Positions 44,424 through 59,843 of a DNA stretch of 64,000 nt are shown here, piece by piece; positions within the stretch are counted from its first letter, which is position 1, and each line of letters starts with the position of its first letter. This DNA comes from Streptomyces antibioticus (GTDB lineage: Bacteria > Actinomycetota > Actinomycetes > Streptomycetales > Streptomycetaceae), in the NCBI RefSeq assembly GCF_001514065.1, contig NZ_KQ948422.1, positions 496,001 through 560,000 on the forward strand, given 5' to 3'. The position numbers and the translations under genes were made by a program. Below the pieces are notes generated by a model. That model had not been told where the DNA came from. It made no database searches and was given only the letters and a program-made list of their open reading frames with translations.

Positions 44424-44473
44424 CCCCAACTCCTCTGCAGAACAGGTCAGTTGATCATCGAGGGGATCCAGTC

Positions 44474-45397
44474 ATGACTGTCAAAGACGCAGAGCCCGCA
44501 GCCGGAACGATGTTGCACGGCAGAGGCGGAACCGCGTTCCTGGAGCGCGAGACCGTCGAGCTGGACCGGGCGGGGATCAGGCTGTCCATCCCTCTCGACG
44601 CGATCCGGACCGTCTCCGTCACCAGGGGCAGCCGCACCGCCGCCGAGATCCACCTGAACTCGACGGTCGCCCGAGCCGAGCCGACCACGGTCTGCACGAT
44701 CAGCTCCCGCAACACCGAGGCAGTAGAGGCCTTCGCACGCGCCGTCAACGCGGCGCTCCCGCAACGGGACGAAGCCGAAAGACGCATCGACGGCGCGGCC
44801 CTCGTGACGGCCGGGGAGCGACCCTGGTATTCCTGGACACGGGTCAGGACGCTCCCGTCCCCGGGCCAGTGGTGGGCCCGGGCGACGCTCACCTGCCTGT
44901 TCATCCTCGGCCTACTGCCGCCCCTGTCCGCGGGCGATGGACGCCTCGCCCAGCTCTGGGCCGGCCTTTTCTCGTGGTTCGCCTTCGGCTGCTTCCTGGC
45001 CCGGGGCGCCTGGCGCGCGACGGTGACCTGGTGGCTGCTGCACCGCTACGGTGTGACGACCGTCGCCGCCAATGCGGGCTTCCGCAGTGGGCCGCCCGAC
45101 GACCCCGGCAACGGAACCGTCGTGTACGAGTTCATCGACACCAGAGGAACGTCTCACCATTTCGATCGACCCGGCCGCTCGGGGGCGCCGGACAAGAGGA
45201 TCTCGTACGACCCGGCCCGACCCGACTTCGCCAGGGGGTCGGCCCGGCCCTGGGTCAGGACCCTGTTCCTGCTGATCCGCCTGCTCGTCGTAGTACCGAT
45301 CGTGCTTTGCATGGCGGCCTACCTGCTGTGGTACTTCACCATCGCGACGGACCCGGAAATGGCCTACTCATTCGACTGCTTCCGTCGGAACTGGTGA
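44474..45397 (+). CDS. membrane protein of unknown function
   Basis: A 307-residue protein. The N-terminal cytoplasmic half (1-115) looks like a PH/GRAM-like beta domain (LDRAGIRLSIPLDAIRTVSV, STVARAEPTTVCTISS). Two helices at about 140-165 and 167-190, a soluble segment, then two more near 285-300 follow. GAGGGGATCC precedes the ATG at 44474. The family is not recognised. It follows the WD40 gene by 50 bp and is likely co-transcribed. A strong terminator lies 67 bp beyond its stop. Confidence 0.65.
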   Translation: MTVKDAEPAAGTMLHGRGGTAFLERETVELDRAGIRLSIPLDAIRTVSVTRGSRTAAEIHLNSTVARAEPTTVCTISSRNTEAVEAFARAVNAALPQRDEAERRIDGAALVTAGERPWYSWTRVRTLPSPGQWWARATLTCLFILGLLPPLSAGDGRLAQLWAGLFSWFAFGCFLARGAWRATVTWWLLHRYGVTTVAANAGFRSGPPDDPGNGTVVYEFIDTRGTSHHFDRPGRSGAPDKRISYDPARPDFARGSARPWVRTLFLLIRLLVVVPIVLCMAAYLLWYFTIATDPEMAYSFDCFRRNW

Positions 45398-45463
45398 GGG
45401 GCGGCAACAGGGGCCGGCCGGCGAGCCTCACCCCGCGCGCTTGCCCTGCCTGGATGTCAGGTG

Positions 45464-45501
45464 CCGGGGCCAGACCCGTACCGTGTCGGGTCTGGCCCCG
45501 G
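45464..45501. terminator. bidirectional terminator at the edge of the CAZyme locus
   Basis: Perfect 15-bp stem CCGGGGCCAGACCCG (45464-45478) and CGGGTCTGGCCCCGG (45487-45501) with an 8-nt loop. It sits between the convergent membrane protein and CE1 esterase genes and marks the end of the leftward CAZyme transcript. Confidence 0.85.
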
Positions 45502-45505
45502 TCCG

Positions 45506-48885
<3,380 letters not shown>

Positions 48886-48939
48886 GAGGGGGCCTTTCGG
48901 AGGGATCGGGCAGGCGCAGGAAGCCCGCCGGTCACGGGG

Positions 48940-51414
<2,475 letters not shown>

Positions 51415-51424
51415 TCAGGGCGGT

Positions 51425-53257
51425 TCAGCGGACGAAGAAGTCCTGGTTGGTGCCGGGGGCGTTCTTGCACTGCCACTGGTCCAGTTGCTGGCCCTGGTTG
51501 CTGCCGCCGCCGTAGACGTCCAGGCACAGACCGCTGTTGCGGTTCTGGAAGGCGTAGGAGCCGTCGGACTGGCGCACGGGCAGCCAGAGGCCGTTGGCCG
51601 CTGTACCGGGAGGTTGTTGGACGATGTCCGGGGTGCCGGCCGTCGTGGAGCTGCCCGCGACCGCGACGTCCTGGCCGGAGTTCTGGGCGCGCAGTTCGCC
51701 GTAGCCGCCCGAGGCCGGCACGAACTGGAACTGCTGGTTGCTCTGCCCGTTGCAGGTCCACTGGTCGATCGCGGCGCCCGAGCTGCTGGAGTTGCCGTAC
51801 ACGTCGAGGCACAAGTTGTCCTGGGCGACGACGAGTTGGTGGTAGCCGGCCGGGAAGCCCTCGCCGCCGGAGGAGGCGGGAGTGAGATAGACGGCGAACG
51901 CGTCGTGCGCGGCCTGGAACGTCAAGGGCACGGTGATAGAGCCGCCCGAGGCGCTCAGGTTCTGGTCGTAGACGGTCTGCGGCGCGGCGAGGGGGGCCTG
52001 GTCCGGGATGCGGTGCACGGTGACGTGGACGCTGCCCGCGTTCGTCAGCCAGGGCACGGACGACAGGCCGTTGAAAGTCACAGTCGAGGTACCGGAGTTG
52101 CCGTTCGCGTCGCCGATGATCGCCACCGCGCGCTTGTTGGCGGGGTCCTCGGAGGCCGAGATCGCCGTCGAGCCGACCTGGCCGGAGGTGGCGACCAGGG
52201 TGCCGGTCATGTCCGCGTAGTCCCGAAGCGCCCACCAGTTGCCGGTCGGCTGCCAGGTACCGCCGCTCTGGGTGAGGACGCCGGTCAGGTTCGGAGTCAC
52301 GCAGCACACCCAGTTGCCGCGCATCGCGTTGGTGTACCCGGACTGTGCGAACCGTGCCAGGTACCAGGCCGTCACCCCGGCGGTCTGCCGGTCGGCCGGC
52401 TGGTACTCGTTCGAGGACAGCGGCAGCGGTCCGATGCCCGCCGCGGTCAGGGCACTGTTGAGGGACTGGGAGACGGTGACCGGGTCGTCGACGTCCCCCT
52501 CGTTGTGGTTGGCGATCATGTCCGGTACCGTCCCGGCCGCCTTCACGTGCGCGAGCCAGGCCCGCCATTGGCCCGGGTTGCGCTCCGGGGTGAACGCGAA
52601 GGACGGGCCGACGATCTGCGCGCCCGGGGCGATACGACGTATCTCTCGGTAGGCGGTGTCCCACATCTGGAAGTACTGGGCGCTGTTCACGCCCCGGGTC
52701 CAGAAGACGGAGATGTCGGGCTCGTTCCAGATGTCGTAGGAGAACGAGAGCCCCGAAGCCTGGAGTGCCCCCACCGTGGAGTCGATGAAGCCGATCCAGT
52801 TGGAGCAGTCGCCGTTGTCGCACGGGTATCTCGTGTTGGACGGCTGCCCGCCGTTGGCGCCGTAGATGTCGCTGACCAGTACCTGGTACTGCGCGTGGTA
52901 CGGCGGCTGGGTGAGGCGTTTCGCCTGGGCGACGATCGAGTCGAGGTCGGCCCGAGTGGCCGATCCGTACTGGTAGTTGTCCTTGATCCAGCCGCCGGAG
53001 AACCAGCCGCCGCCGCGGAACGCGTTGATCCCCAGCGGCTTGATGAACTGGTCCGCCGGCTGGCTGCCGTCCTGCGTGAAACCGTAGAGGAACCCCTCCC
53101 CCACGCCGGTCGACGGGCCCCGCGTCGACGCCAGGTTCACGCTCAGCGCCTCGCCCGAGGCGGCACGGCTCTCGGCCGTCGCCGACAGTTGCAGCACGAA
53201 CGCCAACACGATGCCTACGGCCAGTAGCAGACGGCCGGGTCGCGCTCTCGTCCTCAT
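51425..53257 (-). CDS. GH39-like glycoside hydrolase with ricin-type module
   Basis: A 610-residue secreted enzyme. A signal peptide (about 1-33) is followed by a clan GH-A barrel. The acid/base is Glu179 in YDIWNEPD and the nucleophile is probably Glu284 in SSNEYQPADR. The family is closest by eye to GH39 beta-xylosidases, but assignment within the clan is uncertain. A beta-sandwich (about 365-460) follows, then a trefoil (465-610) almost identical to that of the beta-helix protein at 61043: GYHQLVV, LCLDVYGNSSSSGAAIDQW and GQQLDQWQCKNAPGTNQDF. AGGAGG precedes the ATG. Confidence 0.8.
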   Translation of the reverse strand: MRTRARPGRLLLAVGIVLAFVLQLSATAESRAASGEALSVNLASTRGPSTGVGEGFLYGFTQDGSQPADQFIKPLGINAFRGGGWFSGGWIKDNYQYGSATRADLDSIVAQAKRLTQPPYHAQYQVLVSDIYGANGGQPSNTRYPCDNGDCSNWIGFIDSTVGALQASGLSFSYDIWNEPDISVFWTRGVNSAQYFQMWDTAYREIRRIAPGAQIVGPSFAFTPERNPGQWRAWLAHVKAAGTVPDMIANHNEGDVDDPVTVSQSLNSALTAAGIGPLPLSSNEYQPADRQTAGVTAWYLARFAQSGYTNAMRGNWVCCVTPNLTGVLTQSGGTWQPTGNWWALRDYADMTGTLVATSGQVGSTAISASEDPANKRAVAIIGDANGNSGTSTVTFNGLSSVPWLTNAGSVHVTVHRIPDQAPLAAPQTVYDQNLSASGGSITVPLTFQAAHDAFAVYLTPASSGGEGFPAGYHQLVVAQDNLCLDVYGNSSSSGAAIDQWTCNGQSNQQFQFVPASGGYGELRAQNSGQDVAVAGSSTTAGTPDIVQQPPGTAANGLWLPVRQSDGSYAFQNRNSGLCLDVYGGGSNQGQQLDQWQCKNAPGTNQDFFVR

Positions 53258-53287
53258 GCGGGTCCTCCTGCGTCACGCATCACGGGG

Positions 53288-54796
53288 TCAGCTCAGTGAC
53301 CACTGCTGGTTGGATCCGCCGTTGCAGGTCCACAGTTCGACGGGGGTGCCGTTGGCGGTGGCAGCGCCGGTCACATCCAGGCACAGGCCGGACTGGGCGC
53401 TGGTGATCGTGCCGTTGGCGTTGACGTTCCACTGCTGGTTGGTCTGGCCGTTGCAGGTCCAGGTGATGACCTTGGTGCCGGGGCTGGTGCCCTGGTTGGA
53501 GGCGTCCAGGCACAGCCGGCTGCTGCCGGAGTACACGGAAAGCTGCCGGGAGTCGGTCTTGGACCAGGTCTGGTTCGCCGCTCCATTGCAGTCGCGGATC
53601 TGCGTCTGCGTACCGGGGGACGTGGACGCGCCCGGCACCTCCAGGCACTTGCCCGCGCCCACCGCATGCAGCGCGGTCGACGTACCGCCGCCTCCCGAGC
53701 CGTAGCCGGCCGCGGTGATGCTCGCCTGGACGGCGTTCTCCGTGGCGTCGGAGGGGTAGCCGGCCGTGATGGCGCCCTCGAAGAACTCGCCGGTGCCCGA
53801 GACGCTGTTGTCTCCGCCGGTGCCGAGCAGGACGGAACTGTCGACCTTCATCGGCGAGTAGCCGTTCGGCAGAGGTCCGGAGAAGGTGGTGGTCAGCCCG
53901 CCACTCGCGCCGTTGCCGTATTTGAGGGTGAAGTTGCTCGTGCCGTTGTTCTTCTCCCAGGCGCTGACGAACGGGTAGTGCACACCTGGGTTGTTCGGGT
54001 CCTTGTTGGAGCCGGTGTTGGTGTGGAACATGCCGTTCTCCAGGTCGGCCTCCACCCACGGCCCCGACCCGGTGCAGCCGCCGAACCAGCAGGCGTTGCC
54101 CCAGTAGATGGCGTTCATGGTCGCGTTGCCGGTGTCGGTGTGGGTGTTCTCACCGAGGCCGTAGTCGAAGCAGCACCACTGGTTCGTGTAGTTCGACGAC
54201 GTCACCATGTAGATCCCCGAGGGCTGGGATCCGGTGGGGACGCCTTTCGCGTTGTCGTGCCGGTAGCCGACGCCCTGGGCGACCTTGACGCCGAAGACCT
54301 GGTGGCCGGCCGCGGTCACCGGCAGGGCCATGGCGTCCGCGCCGACGTCGGACCCGTTCGGACCCGGGCCCTTCCAGTAGCCGCCCCAGGAGATCGGCAT
54401 GTCGTTGTGCTGGGCGGTCTGGTCGTAGATCTTCGTGATCGTGCACGACGTGCCCGAGCAGAACGACACCTGGGACGCGCCGTCCGCGTATCCGCCGGCG
54501 CCGAGCACTCCGATGTCGCGGTAGCTGTGGTCGGAGGACCGCTGGATCTGGTACAGCGGTCCGTTGTACGACGCGAAGAGCGCTCTGGTCGTGGCGTGCG
54601 CCGTCACGCAGGGCGTACCGCCCGCGGCGTAGAGGTCGCACGGGAGCGACCCGTCCGCCACACGCGGCGCGTCCGTCGCGGACCGCGGGGACGTGGCGAA
54701 CGCCGGGGCGCCGAACGCGGCCACGATCATCGCCAGGACGACAAGGAGCACGGCTTTCCCTCGCCTGCGGGGGCGATCACCGGCTGGTTCGAGCAT
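53288..54796 (-). CDS. GH54 alpha-L-arabinofuranosidase with C-terminal CBM13
   Basis: A 502-residue secreted enzyme. A signal peptide (about 14-35) is followed by the GH54 domain (50-365): LPCDLYAAGGTPCVTAHATT, WFGGCTGSGPWVEADLENG (nucleophile Glu253 by comparison with fungal AbfB) and LLGTGGDNS (acid/base Asp). A ricin trefoil (about 375-502) ends the protein: [45 protein letters not shown] precedes the ATG. It releases arabinofuranose side chains from arabinan, arabinoxylan or arabinogalactan. The paralogue at 56482 has the trefoil at the N-terminus instead. Confidence 0.9.
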   Translation of the reverse strand: MLEPAGDRPRRRGKAVLLVVLAMIVAAFGAPAFATSPRSATDAPRVADGSLPCDLYAAGGTPCVTAHATTRALFASYNGPLYQIQRSSDHSYRDIGVLGAGGYADGASQVSFCSGTSCTITKIYDQTAQHNDMPISWGGYWKGPGPNGSDVGADAMALPVTAAGHQVFGVKVAQGVGYRHDNAKGVPTGSQPSGIYMVTSSNYTNQWCCFDYGLGENTHTDTGNATMNAIYWGNACWFGGCTGSGPWVEADLENGMFHTNTGSNKDPNNPGVHYPFVSAWEKNNGTSNFTLKYGNGASGGLTTTFSGPLPNGYSPMKVDSSVLLGTGGDNSVSGTGEFFEGAITAGYPSDATENAVQASITAAGYGSGGGGTSTALHAVGAGKCLEVPGASTSPGTQTQIRDCNGAANQTWSKTDSRQLSVYSGSSRLCLDASNQGTSPGTKVITWTCNGQTNQQWNVNANGTITSAQSGLCLDVTGAATANGTPVELWTCNGGSNQQWSLS

Positions 54797-54826
54797 GGAA
54801 ACCTCCTCCAGGATTCGAATGCGGAG

Positions 54827-56428
54827 TCACCCCAACGTCCACCGCTGGCTGCTGGCGCCGTTGCAGGTCCGCAGTTCGGCGAGGGTGCCGTCGGCGGTAG
54901 CCCCTCCGGCGACGTCCAGGCACAGGCCCGACTGGACGCCGGTGATCGTGCCGTTGGAGTTCAGCGTCCACTGCTGATTGCTCTGGCCGTTGCACGACCA
55001 GATCTCCACCTTGGTCCCGGGCGTGGTCTGGTTGTTGTAGGCGTCCAGGCACCTCTGGCTGCTGCCGGAGTAGACGGTGAGCTGGTTGGACGCGGTGTGC
55101 GTCCAGGTCTGGTTGGCGCCGCCGTTGCAGCTCCAGATCTCCACCTGGGTGCCGGCGGTCGTGGTCGAGTTGGGTACGTCCAGGCACTTGCCCGCGCCCA
55201 CGGCGTGCACCGGGCCGGTCACGCTGGTGCCACCGCCGCTGGTGCCGCCCGCGACCCGGTACATCACGGTGCCGTGTGCCGGGACCGAGGCGCTGATGGT
55301 CCCCGAGGTGGTGGAGGTCGCCCCCGACCACAGGTCGGTCAGGGCGTAGGAGGACGCGCCGGTCTTGCCGATCGCGGCCGCGGTGGTCGAGATGGTCGCT
55401 GTCGAGCCCGTCTCGTTGAACAGGGCCACCGACACATCCCCGTTGGCCAAGGGCTTGGCCAGCACGTCGCGGCCGCCCGAGGAGGAGACCATGGTGCCCT
55501 GCTTGCCGAGGGGGTCCTGGTCGACCGCGATCACCCGGGAGTTGGTGAGGGTGGCCAGCGTGTCCGCGCTCGCCGAGGGGATGTTGGTGCCCGCGATCAG
55601 CGGCGCCGCCATCTCCGCCCACAGGCTGAACTCGCTGCGGCTCTCGGTGGCCGTCATCGAGCCGTTGCCGACCTCCAGCATGTCCGGGTCGTTCCAGTGG
55701 CCGGGGCCGGCGTAGGAGGCGAGTCCCACGTTGCTGTGGAAGATGGACAGCATGCTGTTGAAGTTGGCGCTGATGTCTCCGGTGGTGCGCCAGCTGTTGC
55801 CCACGTCCGCGCCCCAGGTCCACACGTTGTCCTGGCCCCAGTTGCACAGGCTGTACAGGATCGGCCGTCCGGTGGCCGCCAGGGCGTCCCGCATCGCGGT
55901 GTACCGGCTCTGCGCGGACACCCCGTTGTTGTTGCAGTTGTCGTACTTCAGGTAGTCCACGCCCCACGACGCGAACGACTGGGCGTCCGTGCTCTCGTGG
56001 CCCAGGCTGCCCGGATAGCCGGCGCAGGTGGCGGTGCCCGCGTCCTCGTAGATCCCCAGCTTCAGGCCCAGCGAGTGCACGTAGTCGGCGGTGCCCTTGA
56101 TGCCGTCGGGGAACTTGGCGGGGTCCGGCACCAGGCGGCCGCCGGAATCGCGGTTGTGGGTCATCCAGCAGTCGTCGATGTTGACGTAGGTGTAGCCCGC
56201 CGCCTGCATGCCGTTGGTGTGCATCGCCTGCGCGGTGGACTTGATCAGCGACTCGGAGACGTTGCAGCCGTACGCGTTCCAGTCGTTGAAGCCCATCTGC
56301 GGGGTCAGTGCCAGCCCGTTGCCCAGCGCGGCGGCGGGCTGCGCGGTGCCGAGGGAGACGAGGGGAACGCCCACGCAGAACAGTGCGACGGCGAAGGCGA
56401 ACGCCAGCGTCCGTTTGATCATGCGCAT
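54827..56428 (-). CDS. GH27 alpha-galactosidase with CBM13
   Basis: A 533-residue secreted enzyme with a signal peptide (1-35). The GH27 barrel (36-310) has TPQMGFNDWNAYGCN, IDDCWM (Asp85, Asp86), nucleophile Asp163 in YLKYDNC and acid/base Asp218 in SWRTTGDIS. A beta domain (about 315-395) follows, then a ricin trefoil (405-533) with IWSCNGGANQTW and IWSCNGQSNQQW. A related actinomycete GH27-CBM13 enzyme is a beta-L-arabinopyranosidase. The two aspartates after Ile84 argue for alpha-galactosidase here. AGGAG lies 8 nt before the ATG. Confidence 0.9.
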   Translation of the reverse strand: MRMIKRTLAFAFAVALFCVGVPLVSLGTAQPAAALGNGLALTPQMGFNDWNAYGCNVSESLIKSTAQAMHTNGMQAAGYTYVNIDDCWMTHNRDSGGRLVPDPAKFPDGIKGTADYVHSLGLKLGIYEDAGTATCAGYPGSLGHESTDAQSFASWGVDYLKYDNCNNNGVSAQSRYTAMRDALAATGRPILYSLCNWGQDNVWTWGADVGNSWRTTGDISANFNSMLSIFHSNVGLASYAGPGHWNDPDMLEVGNGSMTATESRSEFSLWAEMAAPLIAGTNIPSASADTLATLTNSRVIAVDQDPLGKQGTMVSSSGGRDVLAKPLANGDVSVALFNETGSTATISTTAAAIGKTGASSYALTDLWSGATSTTSGTISASVPAHGTVMYRVAGGTSGGGTSVTGPVHAVGAGKCLDVPNSTTTAGTQVEIWSCNGGANQTWTHTASNQLTVYSGSSQRCLDAYNNQTTPGTKVEIWSCNGQSNQQWTLNSNGTITGVQSGLCLDVAGGATADGTLAELRTCNGASSQRWTLG

Positions 56429-56481
56429 GTCATTTACTCCTGGGCCGGGTTGCGGCAGAACTCGCCGTGGGACAGAAGGAC

Positions 56482-57990
56482 TCAGCGGTATCCGGCCGCG
56501 GTGATGTTGGCCTGCACCGCGTTGTCGGTCGCGTCGGAGGGGTAGCCGGCGACGATGGCCCCCTCGTAGAAGGTGCCGGCGCTCAGGTTGGCGCCCCCAC
56601 CGGGCTTGCAGCAGTCACCGCCGCTGCCGAGGACGATGGCGCCCTGCTTCTTCATCGGGCTGTATCCGCCGGGAAGTCCGCCGTCCCACAGGGTGGTCAG
56701 GCTGCCGGACTGCGCGTTGCCGCCCTTGAGGGCGAACCTCGACGTCCCGTTGTTCTTCAGCATCGCGGTGACGAACTTGCTGGTGAAGGCCCGCTGGTTG
56801 GTGTTCCAGGACTGGCTTCCTCCGGAGTACAGACCCCATTCGAGGTCGGCCTGGACCCAGGGGCCGCTTCCCGAGCAGCCGCCGAACCAGCACTGGGTGC
56901 CGAAGTTGATCGCGTCCATCGCCCCGGCCGCGTCGGCCTTGCGGGTCGTCTCGCTGTTGCCGTAGTCGAAGCAGCAGCCGTTGTTGACGTGGGTGCCGCT
57001 GGTCACCATGTACGCCCCCTCGGGTGCGCTGCCGGTCGGGACTCCCGTCAGATGGCCGTCCCGCCAGTAGCTGTTCCCGGGGTTGATGTACAGCGAGTAG
57101 GCCTTGGTGCCCCCGGCGGTCAGTGACTCGGAAGTCGCCTTGGCGGGACTGCTCTGACTCGATCCCGGGACCTGGGCCGAGCCTTGGTACCACAGGTCGT
57201 TGCCGCGTCCGGACTGGTCGTAGACGACCGTGATCACGCAGGAGGTGCCCGCACAGAACGTGTCCTGTGCCGCCGCGTCGGCGAAGCCGCCGGCCGCCCG
57301 TACGCCGATGTTCCTGGTCGTGTTGTCCGAGGCGCGCCTGACCTGGTAGAGGCTGCCGCTGTACGACCCGTACAGCGCCCGCACAGTGCTGTGCGCGGCC
57401 ACGCACGGAGTGCCGCCCGCGGAGTAGAGGTCACACGGGCCCGATCCGCCGGGAGCGGGCGGAGATGTCGACGCGGTCCACTTCTGGTTGCTCTGGCCGT
57501 TGCAGGTCCACAGGATGACCGCGGTGCCGTTGGCCGTGCCCGCCCCGTTGACGTCCAGGCACAGCCCGGACTGGACACCGGTGACGGAACCGTCGGAGTT
57601 CTGCCGCCATATCTGGTTCGACTGGCCGTTGCACGACCAGATGATGACGGGGGTTCCCGGCGCGGTCCGGTTGTCGTAGGCGTCCACGCACCGGGTGCCG
57701 CCCATCGTTCTCAGCTCGCCCGCCAAGGTGAACTCGAACGCCTGGTTCTGCTGGTTGTTGCAGTCCTGGATGTCGAGCGCTGTTCCCGGTGTGTCGACGT
57801 TGCCCTTGACGTCCAGACATCGGCCCGAGGCCGAACTCACCAAGGGCGCCGGCGTCGCCGCCGGGGCGGACCACGTCTGCGATGTCGACGTCATCAGGGC
57901 CAGCAGCGCCATCACGGCGGTGACGGCGAACGCCGGTAAACGCCGCCTGTGAGCCGTGGGACTGCGACGGGCAAGAGGAGAAGGCCGCAT
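56482..57990 (-). CDS. GH54 alpha-L-arabinofuranosidase with N-terminal CBM13
   Basis: A 502-residue secreted enzyme. The signal peptide runs to about residue 42. The ricin trefoil comes first (45-170: DIQDCNNQQNQAFEF, IWSCNGQSNQIW, LWTCNGQSNQKW), then a short PAPGGSG linker, then GH54 (185-502). The latter has WFGGCSGSGPWVQADLEWG (nucleophile Glu) and LGSGGDCC (acid/base Asp). It is the first gene of the likely seven-gene leftward transcript, and two CATCCCATGT boxes lie in its promoter. GAGGAAC precedes the ATG. Confidence 0.9.
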   Translation of the reverse strand: MRPSPLARRSPTAHRRRLPAFAVTAVMALLALMTSTSQTWSAPAATPAPLVSSASGRCLDVKGNVDTPGTALDIQDCNNQQNQAFEFTLAGELRTMGGTRCVDAYDNRTAPGTPVIIWSCNGQSNQIWRQNSDGSVTGVQSGLCLDVNGAGTANGTAVILWTCNGQSNQKWTASTSPPAPGGSGPCDLYSAGGTPCVAAHSTVRALYGSYSGSLYQVRRASDNTTRNIGVRAAGGFADAAAQDTFCAGTSCVITVVYDQSGRGNDLWYQGSAQVPGSSQSSPAKATSESLTAGGTKAYSLYINPGNSYWRDGHLTGVPTGSAPEGAYMVTSGTHVNNGCCFDYGNSETTRKADAAGAMDAINFGTQCWFGGCSGSGPWVQADLEWGLYSGGSQSWNTNQRAFTSKFVTAMLKNNGTSRFALKGGNAQSGSLTTLWDGGLPGGYSPMKKQGAIVLGSGGDCCKPGGGANLSAGTFYEGAIVAGYPSDATDNAVQANITAAGYR

Positions 57991-58269
57991 TCTGTTCCTC
58001 GCGGATGTGGGGGAAGGGGACAGAGAGTGCTGTGCCTGGCCGAACGGGATGGTGGCGAGGGCAGTGGGAAACCCTCACAGGACCCCCTCAGACATCCCAT
58101 GTCCTAGTGATTCCACAGGTCCTCGAACGAGTCAATACGCTTGGCGCGCCCCATCAAATTTCGATCCATCCCATGTATCGCTTCTGGTCGGACCGTTGTG
58201 AGGGCATGCCGGAAGCCGCGTCCGGCGACGGCCGCCGTGCCGGACGCGGGGTGTTCGTTCCGGGTCACC
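57991..58269 (-). promoter_or_regulatory. promoter region of the CAZyme transcript with two CATCCCATGT boxes
   Basis: GACATCCCATGTC (58091-58103) is a perfect palindrome with CCC in the centre. CATCCCATGT occurs again at 58167-58176, 74 bp away (about seven helical turns). On the minus strand they read ACATGGGATG. A TTGACT lies near 58129-58134 on the minus strand, but no well-spaced -10 box is evident. A TCAAATTTCGA sequence at 58154-58164 resembles one half of known xylan-repressor sites but is weak. No regulator gene is near. Confidence 0.55.
58216..58249 (-). terminator. terminator of the GH10 gene
   Basis: Perfect 11-bp stem CCGCGTCCGGC (58216-58226) and GCCGGACGCGG (58239-58249) with a 12-nt loop, just beyond the GH10 stop. 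It separates the GH10 unit from the seven-gene transcript. Confidence 0.75.
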
Positions 58270-59748
<1,479 letters not shown>

Positions 59749-59843
59749 TCAACCTCCTGGTGCGGGTGCGTGAGAGTGGGTGTTTCGTGGGAGGAGCGGA
59801 CACCGGCCACGAGACGGTGTCGCGGTGGAGTGGGGTCACGGGG

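Noticed and set aside
53666-56545. A 959-codon plus-strand frame across the GH54 and GH27 genes
   Set aside because: Shadow frame without any motif; it spans intergenic gaps and opposing stop-free GC-rich DNA only.
58154-58164. TCAAATTTCGA as a xylan-repressor (BxlR-like) operator
   Set aside because: Only one half fits the known symmetric pattern and no such regulator gene is in the window.
59799-59821. GACACCG/CGGTGTC hairpin between the GH10 and SGNH genes as a terminator
   Set aside because: Only 7 bp of stem; weaker than the other hairpins and too close to call.
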